64,000 nt of DNA from Methanoculleus chikugoensis (GCF_019669965.1 NZ_AP019781.1:1861092-1925091); one strand, 5' to 3'; positions 45,642 to 54,917 are shown, counted from the stretch's first letter. Program-made: numbers and translations. Notes: generated by a model not told the origin, from the sequence alone.

Positions 45642-46908
45642 GGTCGTCGTCATCGGCGCCGGGGTCGCGGGCATCCAGGCGGCGCTCGACCTTGCCGACC
45701 ACAACATCCACGTCCACCTCATCGAGCGCGAACCGACCATCGGCGGGCACATGGCCCAGCTCGACAAGACGTTCCCCACGAACGACTGCTCGATGTGCAT
45801 CCTCTCTCCGAAGATGGTCGAGGTGGCCCGGCACCCTAACGTCACCATCCATACCTGCTCCGAGGTCGAGGGGATCGAGGGCGAGGTGGGGAACTTCCGC
45901 GTCCGAGTCAGGAAACATCCCCGTTACATCCTCGAGGACGAGTGCAACGGCTGCGGGGACTGCGTCGCGATCTGCCCGGTGGAGGTCTACAACCGGTTCG
46001 ACGCGGGCATCGGCGTCCGGAAGGCGGTCTACAAGCCGCACGCCCAGGCGGTCCCGGACATCGTCGTCAAAGACCGGGAGCACTGCATCGAGTGCGGGCT
46101 CTGCTACGACGCCTGCGGGAAAGAGGCAATCCTGCACGAGGACGAGGAGCGCCACCTCGAGATCGAGGCGGCAAGCATCGTCGTCGCGACCGGCTATGCG
46201 ACGTTCGATGCCAGAAACAAGGCGCAGCTCCGCTACCTCATCATCCCCGACGTCATCACGAGCCTGGAGTTCGAGCGGATGATCAACGCAAGCGGGCCGA
46301 CGGGCGGGAAACTCAAGAGGCTCTCGAACGGCAGACCGCCCCGGAGCGTGGCGTTCGTCCAGTGCGTCGGCTCCCGCGACCTCTCCGCCGGCCGCCCCTA
46401 CTGCTCCGGGGTCTGCTGCATGTACGCGATGAAGAACGCCACGCTCATCCGGGAGAAGAACCCCGATATCGAGGTCACCGTCTTCTACAACGACATCCGG
46501 GCATACGGCAAGGGCTACGAGGAGTACTACGAGCGGGCGAGGAGTCTCGGGGTCAGGTTCGTCCGCGGGTTCCCCGGCGAGGTGCTCGAGGAGAACGACC
46601 GCCTGATGATGGTCGCGGAGAACACCGAGACCAGCGAGGTGGAGACATTCCACCCGGATCTTGTGGTGCTCTCCGTCGGGCTCGAACCGGCCGCGGGAGC
46701 GGATGTGGTTGCCCGGATGCTCGGCATCCCGCGGGACGAGTCCGGGTTCTTCGGGGTCGCCGACCAGAAACTCGGCCCCGTGCTCACGGTGAAGCCCGGG
46801 ATCTACGTGGCAGGAACCGCCACCGCGCCGAGGGACATCCCCGACTCCGTCGCGATGGGCGAGGCGGCGGCCATGCGGGCGTTCCTCGATACGATCAGGG
46901 TGGGATGA
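45634..46908 (+). CDS. short HdrA-like flavin/iron-sulfur protein
   Basis: A 424-residue relative of heterodisulfide reductase subunit A. The FAD Rossmann turn [19 protein letters not shown] starts at residue 4; the HdrA-type cysteine pair is [12 protein letters not shown] near 50-61; an inserted ferredoxin has [12 protein letters not shown] and [13 protein letters not shown] second flavin part follows ([19 protein letters not shown]) and the [13 protein letters not shown] end. It lacks the N-terminal domain of about 130 residues and the C-terminal ferredoxin of full HdrA (about 650). ATG follows GGGAGG. Electron bifurcation cannot be assumed. Confidence 0.88.
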   Translation: MAEVVVIGAGVAGIQAALDLADHNIHVHLIEREPTIGGHMAQLDKTFPTNDCSMCILSPKMVEVARHPNVTIHTCSEVEGIEGEVGNFRVRVRKHPRYILEDECNGCGDCVAICPVEVYNRFDAGIGVRKAVYKPHAQAVPDIVVKDREHCIECGLCYDACGKEAILHEDEERHLEIEAASIVVATGYATFDARNKAQLRYLIIPDVITSLEFERMINASGPTGGKLKRLSNGRPPRSVAFVQCVGSRDLSAGRPYCSGVCCMYAMKNATLIREKNPDIEVTVFYNDIRAYGKGYEEYYERARSLGVRFVRGFPGEVLEENDRLMMVAENTETSEVETFHPDLVVLSVGLEPAAGADVVARMLGIPRDESGFFGVADQKLGPVLTVKPGIYVAGTATAPRDIPDSVAMGEAAAMRAFLDTIRVG

Positions 46909-47972
46909 ACATGACGGAAGGGGAAGATCCTTACACCATCGCGTGGGATGCAGAGGACGAGTGCATCCTCTACATCGACCAGACCCTGCTCCCCGAACGC
47001 TACGAGCAGATGCGGTGCGTGACCGTCGACGACCTCGCCCGGGCGATCCGGAGGCTCGAGATCCGGGGAGCGCCGGCGCTCGGGATTGCCGGCGCGATGG
47101 GCGTGGCGCTCGCCGCCGTCCGGAGCAGGGAGACAGACCTTCAGCGGTTCTCGGGCGAGGTCGGGCGGGCGGGAGACCTTCTACGAGGCACCCGTCCGAC
47201 CGCGGTCAACCTCGCGTGGGGAATCGACCGCGTGCTGCGGAAGATGGCGCTGGCGGCATCGGTCGCGGAGGCGAAGGCCGTAGCGGTCGCGGAGGCGAAC
47301 GCCGTCGCCGAGGAGGACGAACTGACCTGCCGGAGGCTCGGCGGGTTCGGCGAAGAACTCTTCCCGGAGAGGTGCACGGTGCTCACCCACTGCAACGCGG
47401 GAGCGCTCGCCTGCCGCTGCTGGGGAACGGCGCTCGGGACGATCCGGTCGGCGGTTGAGGCCGGAAAGAATGTGCGGGTGATCGCCTGCGAGACCCGGCC
47501 GCTCAACCAGGGTTCGAGGCTCACCTGCTGGGAACTTGCCCGGGACGGGGTCGACGTGACCCTCATCCCCGACTCGTCGGCGGCGTACCTGATGCGGAAG
47601 GGGATGATCGACCTCGTCGTCGTCGGCGCCGACCGGATCACGAAGGATGCGGTCTTCAACAAGATCGGGACGTATATGCATGCCGTCGCCGCCCGCCACC
47701 ACGGCATACCGTTCTACGTCGCGGCGCCCGTCTCAACGTTCGATCTCTCCCGCAGGGAGACGGATATCACCGTCGAGGAGCGGGACCGCTCCGAACTCAC
47801 CTCCTGCGGCGATAAAAAACTCGCGCCCGACAACGTGAACGTGCTCAACTACGCCTTCGACGCCACCCCGCTCGACCTCGTCGATGCGATCGTCACCGAG
47901 ATCGGGGTGCTGCGGCCGCCGTATATGGAGTCGTTCCGGCTGGTCGGGAGAGACAGGGAGGTCCGGCCATGA
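46905..47972 (+). CDS. mtnA: S-methyl-5-thioribose-1-phosphate isomerase family (MtnA)
   Basis: Member of the aIF2B/MtnA family; MtnA isomerises methylthioribose-1-phosphate (or related pentose phosphates) in salvage of SAM by-products. 355 residues. Features: RRLEIRGAPALGIAGAMGV near 46-64, RPTAVNLAWGIDR, LTHCNAGALACRCWGTA with the catalytic cysteine, ACETRPLNQGSRLT, and VVGADRITKDAVFNKIGTY with the catalytic aspartate. Archaea also use this enzyme for 5'-deoxyribose/ribose-1-phosphate routes. Start ATG 46905 or 46911; overlaps the HdrA-like stop. Confidence 0.92.
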   Translation: MNMTEGEDPYTIAWDAEDECILYIDQTLLPERYEQMRCVTVDDLARAIRRLEIRGAPALGIAGAMGVALAAVRSRETDLQRFSGEVGRAGDLLRGTRPTAVNLAWGIDRVLRKMALAASVAEAKAVAVAEANAVAEEDELTCRRLGGFGEELFPERCTVLTHCNAGALACRCWGTALGTIRSAVEAGKNVRVIACETRPLNQGSRLTCWELARDGVDVTLIPDSSAAYLMRKGMIDLVVVGADRITKDAVFNKIGTYMHAVAARHHGIPFYVAAPVSTFDLSRRETDITVEERDRSELTSCGDKKLAPDNVNVLNYAFDATPLDLVDAIVTEIGVLRPPYMESFRLVGRDREVRP

Positions 47973-48673
47973 GTTTCCTCGATTCCGAGATCTGGATCCA
48001 GTTGATGACCCTCATCGGGGAGGTCACGTTCTTCCTCATCCTCGGGATGCTCCTTGCCGCAGTAGCCCTCGCGATCATCGCCGCCGCCTCGATCACCCGG
48101 GGGAAGTTCTACTTACCGCAGATCCTGATACCCGGCATGGTCCTTCTCGAAGGGCTCGTGAAGGCGTTCTGCAAACTCCTCGGGCTGGACGACAAGGATC
48201 TCATCACGTTCTTCATAACGCTCAGGAACACCATGAACACGAAGGCCTTCTCCGAGACCCCCGTCGAGCAGCGGGCGGTCTTCCTGCCCCAATGCCTGCG
48301 CTCGGCGCAGTGTCCGGCAAACCTGACGCCGGAAGGCCTCAAATGCCGCAACTGCGGCCGCTGTTCGGTCGGGGAGAACACGGCGTGGCTCGAGAGACGC
48401 GGCTACCGGGTCTTCATCGTCCCGGGCTCGACGTTCATCAAACGGATGGTCAAGAAGTATCACCCGCGGGCGATCATCGGCGTCGGCTGCCTCATGGAGG
48501 TGAAAGACGGGATCGATATGTCCGACCGGATAGGAATCGTCGCTATCGGTGTCGTGAACCTAAAAGACGGGTGCGTGGAGACGGTAGCGGACTGGGGCGC
48601 GGTGAGAGATGCCGCCCTGCTCGGCATCAAACCCCCCTCAGGTTCCGTAGACTTTCACGGCCCTGCCGAATAG
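47969..48673 (+). CDS. DUF116 membrane-anchored cysteine protein
   Basis: A 234-residue DUF116 protein. A hydrophobic N-terminus (two helices: LIGEVTFFLILGMLLAAVAL and ALAIIAAASI with nearby QILIPGMVLLEGLV) is followed by a cytoplasmic domain. The cysteine blocks FLPQCLRSAQCPANL and CRNCGRCSVGEN near 100-133 and IIGVGCLMEV near 171-180 suggest an FeS cluster. DUF116 is widespread in methanogens but unassigned. Last of the CA-HdrA-like-mtnA operon (ATGA overlap with mtnA). Its 3' end overlaps the bactofilin-like gene by 36 bases on the opposite strand. Confidence 0.85.
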   Translation: MSFLDSEIWIQLMTLIGEVTFFLILGMLLAAVALAIIAAASITRGKFYLPQILIPGMVLLEGLVKAFCKLLGLDDKDLITFFITLRNTMNTKAFSETPVEQRAVFLPQCLRSAQCPANLTPEGLKCRNCGRCSVGENTAWLERRGYRVFIVPGSTFIKRMVKKYHPRAIIGVGCLMEVKDGIDMSDRIGIVAIGVVNLKDGCVETVADWGAVRDAALLGIKPPSGSVDFHGPAE

Positions 48674-49048
48674 GCGCTCGCTGGTGACCTTGCCGTAGAC
48701 GAAGATCGTCTCGTCGCTGTTCACGGCACCGACCCTGACCCCCGGCCGGAGGGTGATGTTGCCCCCCGCCTTGATCGAATGGAGACACGCGTTGTCGCAG
48801 ATGGTGGCGGTCTCCAGAACCCTGAGCGGCCCTTTTATCCTGGCGTCATGGCCGACGACGATGCTATCGGCCTCGACGAACCCGCCGACCGTCGAACCCG
48901 GCCCGAGTTCGAGGCGACCGGCAACGACCATATTGCCCCAGATGTGCGTCTCGGGAGGGGTGATGAAATTCCCGTCTATCTTCACGTTTCCGTCAAAAAA
49001 GGAACCTTTCGGTGCTATGTACGTGTCCCCGTGCCGGTAAACTTTCAT
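48638..49048 (-). CDS. bactofilin-like polymer-forming protein
   Basis: A 136-residue right-handed beta-helix protein resembling bactofilin/polymer-forming cytoskeletal proteins. Short repeating turns run throughout (GSFFDGNVKIDGNFITPPET, IWGNMVVAGRLELGPGSTVG, SIVVGHDARIKGPLRVLETA). No membrane helix is visible. Bactofilins assemble into filaments that scaffold envelope enzymes; archaeal members are little studied. It has no obvious partner: the next gene upstream on its strand is beyond repeat block R8. Confidence 0.78.
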   Translation of the reverse strand: MKVYRHGDTYIAPKGSFFDGNVKIDGNFITPPETHIWGNMVVAGRLELGPGSTVGGFVEADSIVVGHDARIKGPLRVLETATICDNACLHSIKAGGNITLRPGVRVGAVNSDETIFVYGKVTSERLFGRAVKVYGT

Positions 49049-49194
49049 GAAGATCTCCTGGATAACAGCTCGGCCCGTAACCTGATAAAATTATCAGTGA
49101 GACTATTTGAAGATTGCAGGGTCGCATCTGTTTTTGCCGGCCCATGTTCGCCGGATATTTACATCACCGGCGGAGTCTGTCGTTTCCCGTAGCC

Positions 49195-49540
49195 CGCTCT
49201 CCGGCCTCTATCGCGTAAGGCTCTATCTGTAGCCCTTTCCTCTGTCTCCGCCACACGTGCTGTTATCTGTAGCCCCCACCCCGCCCGCGCTTCGCGCTCC
49301 TCCTCCGCACCTTCGGTGCTCAAACTCCCGCCGTCCGCTACGCTCCCGGCAGTCGTTCCCCGCCCACGAGGGGCGGGGGCAGTTATGGCGATATCCACAG
49401 AAAGCCGTGTACGGTTCTCCCCATCCTGTGGATCGTGGTGAGTATCGCTATTGGGTGAACGACGTCCTGAAAGGACGGAGATCGAGCACTGAAGGTGCGA
49501 AGAGGGGCCGGGCGGGAGTGCGATGAGTGGGACGGCCGGA
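49195..49540. repeat. interspersed repeat block R8
   Basis: A gap of about 520 bases (49049-49570) without a gene. 49200-49300 holds TAAGGCTCTATCTGTAGCCC and TATCTGTAGCCCCCACCCCG, then GCGCTTCGCGC and GCACCTTCGGTGC (49307-49319). 49358-49440 carries the tail of the 15-kb unit (GAGGGGCGGGGGCAG, ATGGCGATATCC, AAAGCCGTGTACGGTTCT). 49480-49505 has GAGCACTGAAGGTGCGAAG. The first 140 bases are AT-rich and hold the bactofilin promoter. Confidence 0.7.
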
Positions 49541-49570
49541 TGAAGGTATTGAACACCGGGGTTCCCGCGC

Positions 49571-50410
49571 TCAGATCACCGCGGCGATCGCAAAGACAGC
49601 GAGCGCGGCAAACATCCCCATTCGCAGGATTGATGTCGCGCTGGACTCACGGACACAGCCCGGCGTCGTGCATTGAAGACCCCGGAAGGCCCCGAAGAGG
49701 ATGACGAGATCCACGACCGCGATGCCGGCGAGGTAAAAGAGGCCCCACCAGTCGCCGGAGGGGAGGAGGCTCACCACCACGGCGCCGCAGGCGCAGGCGA
49801 ACGCGAATATCCCCGTCCTCCGGACACCGACGATCATGGGAAGGGTGCGGGCGCCTCCCGCCGCGTCCCCGTCGACGTCTTCCGCATCTTTCAGGAGCTC
49901 CCGCGCGATGGTCGCAAGGAACGTGATCGCCGCGAGCGAGAGGTTCCGGACGAGCCCCTCGATGCCCGCAAACGCTCCGCCGAAGAGGAAGACGCTCGCC
50001 GTCAGGTAGGCGACGGCCGCGTTGCCGAGGACGGGGGTGCGCTTCAGCCGGACGGCGTAGGCGACAAGGATGGTAGAGTTTATGATGGCGATAGCAAGGC
50101 AGAGCGGCGGTGTCAGGGTGGCAATCGCGATTCCGGCGATAAAGAGCGCCGCTGCATACGCCCTTGCACCGCCAAGGCTGATCTCCCCTGCCGGTATGGG
50201 GCGGTCGGGGCGGTTGATCCGGTCGATCTCAACGTCGCAGACGTCGTTGATCACGTTCCCGCCGGCGGTGATGAGCGCGACGATCACGGCGAGCAGGAGT
50301 GACGGCGGCGTGAGCGTCCCGGTGGCGATGAGGTAGCCGATGAGCGCGGTAAGGCCGGCAACGACGGCGTTGTGCGGGCGGGTGATCCGGATGTATGCGG
50401 AGGCGCTCAT
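49571..50410 (-). CDS. digeranylgeranylglyceryl phosphate synthase (UbiA family)
   Basis: Adds the second geranylgeranyl chain to geranylgeranylglyceryl phosphate, forming the archaeal diether lipid core. 279 residues, eight to nine membrane helices. The first aspartate-rich motif is NVINDVCDVEIDRINRPDRP near 52-71 and the second AREELLK-type region is IARELLKDAEDVDGDAAGG near 167-185. Typical UbiA start YIRITRPHNAV. TTATTTAT at about 50440-50447 on the minus strand is the TATA box, so the leader is under ten bases. Confidence 0.93.
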   Translation of the reverse strand: MSASAYIRITRPHNAVVAGLTALIGYLIATGTLTPPSLLLAVIVALITAGGNVINDVCDVEIDRINRPDRPIPAGEISLGGARAYAAALFIAGIAIATLTPPLCLAIAIINSTILVAYAVRLKRTPVLGNAAVAYLTASVFLFGGAFAGIEGLVRNLSLAAITFLATIARELLKDAEDVDGDAAGGARTLPMIVGVRRTGIFAFACACGAVVVSLLPSGDWWGLFYLAGIAVVDLVILFGAFRGLQCTTPGCVRESSATSILRMGMFAALAVFAIAAVI

Positions 50411-50483
50411 TATCGAAGAGTAAGGTTTTATGGCGGACGATAAATAACCCGATGGTCTATCGGGGTTGAATCTGGGAAAAGAA

Positions 50484-50558
50484 CGGGCTTGGGGGGATTT
50501 GAACCCCCGACATTCAGCTTAGGAGGCTGACGCCATGTCCGGACTAGGCCACAAGCCC
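50484..50558 (-). tRNA. tRNA-Arg(CCT)
   Basis: Acceptor arms GGGCTTG and CAAGCCC pair fully (50552-50558 with 50485-50491), discriminator G. The anticodon loop CTCCTAA has CCT at 50521-50523, closed by TCAGC/GCTGA. The T arm is CGGGGG-TTCAAAT-CCCCC in form. No intron. It lies between the lipid synthase and trm1 genes. Confidence 0.95.
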
Positions 50559-50627
50559 ATACCCCGGAGTAGAAGTATTGCTCATGAGAAGGTATAAGCG
50601 TATCGAGCATCCACCTTTTCGGGAAGC

Positions 50628-51743
50628 ATGGACGTTGTCGAGGTCACCGAAGGAAGAACCCGTTTTCTCGTACCCAGACAGGATCCTCGCCTCCAGTTCC
50701 CGCCGGGAAGCGGCCCGGTCTTTTATAACTCGCGCATGGAGATGAACCGGGACGCTACCATCCTCCTGCTCTCTGTCCTGCGGCCCGAGAGTTACCTCGA
50801 CGCCATGGGGGCATCCGGCGTCCGGGGGCTCCGGGTGGCGCACGAGGTCGGGATACCGGTGACGATCAACGACCGGAGCGAGACGGCGGTCGATCTCGCC
50901 CGGCGGAACGCCGATGCGCTGGGTCTCGCCGTCGAGGTGACCCGGAAGGATGCGAACGCACTGATGAGCGAGAGACGATTTGATACGGTCGACCTCGACC
51001 CCTTCGGGACGCCGGCGCCGTTCGTCGACGCCGCGGCCCGGAGCGCCGCACGGCACCTCTTCGTCACTGCCACCGACACCGCGCCGCTCTGCGGGGCGCA
51101 CCTGAAGGCCGGGATGCGCCGTTACTTCTCCCGCCCGAGAAACACCGAGTATCACGCCGAGGTCGGTCTCCGGACGCTGCTCGGGTTCGTGGCACGCGAG
51201 GTGATCAAGTACGACCGGGGCTTTGAACCCCTCTTCTGCTACGCGCACGAGCACTTCCACCGCCTGCACCTCCGTATCCGCTACGGGGCGGCGGCGGCCG
51301 ACAGGACGCTTGCGCGGATCGGCTACGTGATGCAGTGCGGAGACTGTCTCTACCGCTCGGAGAGGACCGGGATCCTCCCCGAGCCCGCGGAGTGTCCGAT
51401 CTGCGGCGCGGACCTGGTGCCGGTCGGCCCGCTCTGGACGGGGAGGATCAACGACGATGCGACGCTTGCCGCGATGCAGGAGGCGCTCCCCGGCATCACG
51501 GCCGGGACCGGGACGCGGATCGGGCGGCTGCTCGCGACCTGCCGCCAGGAACTCGATACGTCGAGCCACTACGACTACCACGTCGTCGCAAAACGCCTGC
51601 GGCTCTCTCCTGCCGGGATCGAGACGGTCATCGGGCGGTTGCAGGCTCTCGGCTACCGGGCGAGCCGTGCGCACTACTCCGGCACCGCCCTCAAGACCGA
51701 CGCGCCGCTCCCGGCCCTCGAAGAAGTGATCAGCGGCGGGTGA
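50628..51743 (+). CDS. trm1: tRNA (guanine26-N2)-dimethyltransferase
   Basis: Makes N2,N2-dimethylguanosine at position 26 of tRNA. 371 residues, archaeal length. VFYNSRMEMNRDATILLLSV near 31-50, SAM motif I YLDAMGASGVRGLRVAHE near 55-72, DTVDLDPFGTPAPFVDAA (motif IV) and a C-terminal zinc site QCGDCLYRSE with CPICGADL. TTGAAAGT-like promoters are not clear; GGTATAAG near 50590 is a possible TATA box. It overlaps the DRG gene by 14 bases, convergently. Confidence 0.95.
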   Translation: MDVVEVTEGRTRFLVPRQDPRLQFPPGSGPVFYNSRMEMNRDATILLLSVLRPESYLDAMGASGVRGLRVAHEVGIPVTINDRSETAVDLARRNADALGLAVEVTRKDANALMSERRFDTVDLDPFGTPAPFVDAAARSAARHLFVTATDTAPLCGAHLKAGMRRYFSRPRNTEYHAEVGLRTLLGFVAREVIKYDRGFEPLFCYAHEHFHRLHLRIRYGAAAADRTLARIGYVMQCGDCLYRSERTGILPEPAECPICGADLVPVGPLWTGRINDDATLAAMQEALPGITAGTGTRIGRLLATCRQELDTSSHYDYHVVAKRLRLSPAGIETVIGRLQALGYRASRAHYSGTALKTDAPLPALEEVISGG

Positions 51744-52845
51744 CGACGGTGAGGACGTCCCCGTCCGCGAGCTGGTGAGTGATGCCGACGCGTTGCGCGT
51801 CGTGTTTGGCCGAATCGCCCCAGACTTTTGCGTAGCGGAATTTGTCGGCGAAGTCGCGGTGGAGGCGGTTGCAGACGTCCTCGACCGTTGCCGGGCTCCG
51901 GATGATCAACGGTTCGTCCATATCTGCGGGGCCGCCGACCGGCTTTAAGTAGACCCGCATGAACTCCAGGTTCTCGAATATGGCGTCTTTGAGGTCTTCG
52001 ATGTGGTAACCGCTGTGCGCGGATATCATGATCGGCGTTTCGCCGAACCGCTCGGTCAACTCGCTCTCGATCTTCGCCCGGGTCTTCTCTTCCACCAGGT
52101 CGACCTTATTGACCGCGATGAACGCGGGGACGTAGACGCGGTTCCCGATCATTGCGTCGATGAAGTCGTCCTGCGTGACATCGCTACGAATCAGGACGTC
52201 GGCGTTGACGATCTTGCTCTCTGCCAGGATTGCACGGATCTCCTCGAGATCGAGGTCGACGGCGCCGACGGTGTTCAGCCGGATACCGCCGGATCCGGCC
52301 TTCTTGATGGTGATATCGGGTTTTGGCCGGTTGATCCTGATGCCGGCATCGTGAAGTTCCCGGAGAAGGACGTCCACGTGCTTCTCGTTGAAGACGTCGA
52401 CCAGGACCAGGATCAGGTCTGCGGAACGGACGACGGCGATCACCTCTTTCCCGCGGCCCTTGCCCATGGCCGCACCGGCGATCAGGCCGGGGATATCAAG
52501 GATCTGGATCTTTGCGCCCCGGTGCTCCATCGAGCCCGGGATGACCGAGACGGTCGTGAAGGCGTAGGCCGCCGTCTCGCTGAGTTCCGAACCGGTGAGC
52601 CTGTTGAGCAGCGTACTTTTACCGACCGACGGGAAGCCGACCAGGACGACGGTGGCGTCTCCCGACTTCTTTACGGAGTAGCCCTCACCCCCGCCGGAGG
52701 AGGCCATGGCCCGGGCTACTGCATCGTCACGGATCTTTGCGAGTTTCGCCTTGACGCGACCGATATGCTTCGAGGTCGCCTTGTTGTACGGGGTATTCTT
52801 GAGCTCGTCCTCAAGTTCACGTATCTGCTCTTCGACACTGCTCAT
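51730..52845 (-). CDS. DRG-family GTP-binding protein
   Basis: A 371-residue Obg-type GTPase of the developmentally-regulated-GTP-binding (DRG/Rbg) group, ribosome-associated. Helical N-terminus (NKATSKHIGRVKAKLAKIRD), P-loop VVLVGFPSVGKSTLLNRL near 66-83, switch YAFTTVSVIPG, DIPGLIAGAAMGKGRG, NKVDL, and a C-terminal TGS domain (LIIRSPATVEDVCNRLHRDF; DGDVLTVV). No strong ribosome site precedes the ATG, so the message may be nearly leaderless. Confidence 0.95.
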   Translation of the reverse strand: MSSVEEQIRELEDELKNTPYNKATSKHIGRVKAKLAKIRDDAVARAMASSGGGEGYSVKKSGDATVVLVGFPSVGKSTLLNRLTGSELSETAAYAFTTVSVIPGSMEHRGAKIQILDIPGLIAGAAMGKGRGKEVIAVVRSADLILVLVDVFNEKHVDVLLRELHDAGIRINRPKPDITIKKAGSGGIRLNTVGAVDLDLEEIRAILAESKIVNADVLIRSDVTQDDFIDAMIGNRVYVPAFIAVNKVDLVEEKTRAKIESELTERFGETPIMISAHSGYHIEDLKDAIFENLEFMRVYLKPVGGPADMDEPLIIRSPATVEDVCNRLHRDFADKFRYAKVWGDSAKHDAQRVGITHQLADGDVLTVVTRR

Positions 52846-53033
52846 TGCTGCCGATACAGATATGCGGGGAAGCTACTTATTGATGTCTGTGATGAAAATC
52901 ACGAAGCGAAGGGAAAATTCCGGCCCGTATAGGGTTCAGATTGTCCGACTACCGGGATGGCCGGAGAAGGCGGAGCACGGGACAGGTTTAAGTATGATAA
53001 AGTCTAATAATTTAGAGCACGTTGGTGCAATGC

Positions 53034-53108
53034 GCTGCTATAGTGTAGACCGGCCAATCATGCAGGACTCTCACTCCTGCGACTGGGGTTCGAATCCCCA
53101 TAGCAGCA
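53034..53108 (+). tRNA. tRNA-Glu(CTC)
   Basis: Acceptor arms GCTGCTA (53034-53040) and TAGCAGC (53101-53107), discriminator A. Anticodon loop CTCTCAC with CTC at 53070-53072, closed by GCAGGA/TCCTGC. The T arm is CTGGGG-TTCGAAT-CCCCA in form. TTTAAGTATGAT near 52987 is a TATA-like box upstream. Confidence 0.95.
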
Positions 53109-53165
53109 TTCTGTTCTGAGGGCAAGCGCCCATTTCTGCACCGCTCCCGGGATAAAGACGATACC

Positions 53166-54374
53166 ATGCACCGCACCCCCGACAGTGTCCTGAAACCTCA
53201 GAAGTATCTCGGGGGACGCGGCCTTGTCGTCCTTATTGCGCTGCTCTCCGCCTTCGTCCCGCTCTCGACCGATCTCTACCTCCCTGCCCTTCCCGGGATG
53301 GGGGATTACTTCGGCGTCTCCGCGAGCCAGACAAACCTCACCCTGATCCTCTTCTTCATCTTCTTCAGCCTCGGGCTGCTCTTCTGGGGGCCGCTCTCCG
53401 ACAAGTACGGCCGCCGGCCCGTCCTGCTTACGGGGCTTGCCCTGTATATCGCCGCAAGCGTCGGATGCGCTTTATCCTGGGATGTATGGCACCTGATCGC
53501 CTTCCGCATTCTCCAGGCGGTCGGGGGCAGCGCCGCCTCCGCGGTCGCGACCGCGATGGTCAAAGACGCCTACGACGGGAGAAAACGGGAGTCGGTGCTC
53601 GCGCTCGTCCAGTCGATGGTCGTCATCTCGCCCGCCGTCGCCCCGGTCCTCGGGGCGTTCATGCTCCCTTACACCTCATGGCGGGGCCTCTTTGTGGCAC
53701 TCGCCCTCATCGGCGTCGTCTCGTTCGTCGGCGGCCTCCTCCTCGAAGAGACCATACCCGCGCGGTATAACGGCACCGTGGGGCAGTCCGTCCGCCGGCT
53801 CGGGGCGGTGCTCAAGAACCCCGGTTTCGCCTCGCTCCTCATCGTCTTCTCGCTCGTGAGCACCGCATCGCTCGCGTTCGTCTCCGCTTCGTCGTATATC
53901 TACCAGGAGGGGTTCGGGCTCTCGGAACAGTCGTACAGTTTCTACTTCGCCCTCAACGCCGCAGGCCTGATAGCCGGCCCGTTCCTCTACCTCTGGCTCT
54001 CCCGGCACTTCGGCCGCCGGCCAATCGTCGCCTCCGGATTTGCGGTCATGCTCGCCGGTGGCGCACTCGTCTGCCTCTTCGGGAGCCTGGGGCCGCTCTT
54101 CTTTGCCCTCGCCCTCTTCCCGGCCTCCATGATGGGCAGTTGCGTGCGTTCCCCGGGAGCATTCCTCATGCTCGAGCAGCAGAAGGAGGATGCCGGCTCC
54201 GCGTCAGCCCTGATCAACTGCTCGGGCCTCGTCTTCGGCAGTGCCGGGATGGTCCTCGTCTTCCTTGCCGGGGAGAATCTCGTCCTCAGCCTCGGGGCGA
54301 TCAACATGGCGGTCGGGATGGTGTGTCTCGCGGGGTGGGCGGCGATCGGGAGACGGGGGCTGGTGAGGTTCTGA
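53166..54374 (+). CDS. MFS drug/metabolite exporter, Bcr/CflA type
   Basis: A 402-residue major facilitator with twelve predicted helices, closest to the Bcr/CflA multidrug proton antiporters. STDLYLPALPGMGDYFGVSA near 37-56 is the typical first loop; the MFS motif A is GPLSDKYGRRPVLLTGL near 78-94; motif C-like AVAPVLGAFMLPYTSWRGLF follows. The second half has the weaker repeat LSRHFGRRPIVASGF. The substrate is unknown. The VapB-like gene begins two bases after its stop and uses an SD inside its end. Confidence 0.9.
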   Translation: MHRTPDSVLKPQKYLGGRGLVVLIALLSAFVPLSTDLYLPALPGMGDYFGVSASQTNLTLILFFIFFSLGLLFWGPLSDKYGRRPVLLTGLALYIAASVGCALSWDVWHLIAFRILQAVGGSAASAVATAMVKDAYDGRKRESVLALVQSMVVISPAVAPVLGAFMLPYTSWRGLFVALALIGVVSFVGGLLLEETIPARYNGTVGQSVRRLGAVLKNPGFASLLIVFSLVSTASLAFVSASSYIYQEGFGLSEQSYSFYFALNAAGLIAGPFLYLWLSRHFGRRPIVASGFAVMLAGGALVCLFGSLGPLFFALALFPASMMGSCVRSPGAFLMLEQQKEDAGSASALINCSGLVFGSAGMVLVFLAGENLVLSLGAINMAVGMVCLAGWAAIGRRGLVRF

Positions 54375-54375
54375 A

Positions 54376-54528
54376 ATGATCCTGAAGTACACCCCGCCGA
54401 AGAAGAAACTCTCGGAGATCCTCAAAGAATTCGGGCCGAACCCTGCGCTGGCCGATTCGGTCGCGGAAGCCTCGCGCGAGATGCGAAACGCTTCGATGCG
54501 AGAGGTCGACTTCGATGCCGACGCTTGA
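54376..54528 (+). CDS. small antitoxin-like protein upstream of VapC
   Basis: A 50-residue acidic/basic mixed protein (MILKYTPPKKKLSEILKEFG through MREVDFDADA). The ATG follows GGTGAGG by seven bases, and it overlaps the PIN-domain gene by 14 bases, the usual antitoxin position. Its N-terminus does not show a standard AbrB or RHH DNA-binding fold; the C-terminal acidic stretch could thread into the PIN groove as in VapB proteins. Called by context and size. Confidence 0.7.
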   Translation: MILKYTPPKKKLSEILKEFGPNPALADSVAEASREMRNASMREVDFDADA

Positions 54529-54907
54529 TACGTCCCTGCTCATCGACCTGATCCGGCACGATCCGGAGGCGATGAGAACACTCGATGCGATGGAGCGGGA
54601 AGGGCTGCCGCTTGCAACCACGGCGATCAACGCCCTCGAACTCTACCGCGGCGCGTTCCTCTCGGCATCGGTGCAGGAGAACCTCCGGGAAGTCGAAGCG
54701 ATCACGCGGGCGCTGATCGAACTCCCGATCACCGACGAGACCTACCGGATCTTCGGCACCCTCGCTGCCGAACTCCGGGGAAGAGGCAGCCGGATCGGTA
54801 ATTCCGATGAGGTGGTCGCTGCAATCACGCTCGGGGGCGACGGCGAGATCGTCACCCGGGACAGTCACTTCACCCGCGTTCCGGGGCTGAAGGTCAGGGC
54901 GTATTAG
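54515..54907 (+). CDS. vapC: PIN-domain ribonuclease toxin (VapC-like)
   Basis: A 130-residue PIN nuclease. The acidic active-site residues are D5 (PTLDTSLLIDL), E42 (TAINALELYRG), D98 (RIGNSDEVVAAI) and D116 (EIVTRDSHFTRV), all in the expected order. VapC toxins cut tRNA or rRNA when freed from VapB. It overlaps the upstream small gene and ends 10 bases from the convergent MFS gene. The cognate status of the 50-residue partner is inferred. Confidence 0.9.
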   Translation: MPTLDTSLLIDLIRHDPEAMRTLDAMEREGLPLATTAINALELYRGAFLSASVQENLREVEAITRALIELPITDETYRIFGTLAAELRGRGSRIGNSDEVVAAITLGGDGEIVTRDSHFTRVPGLKVRAY

Positions 54908-54917
54908 AGGCCGCCGA

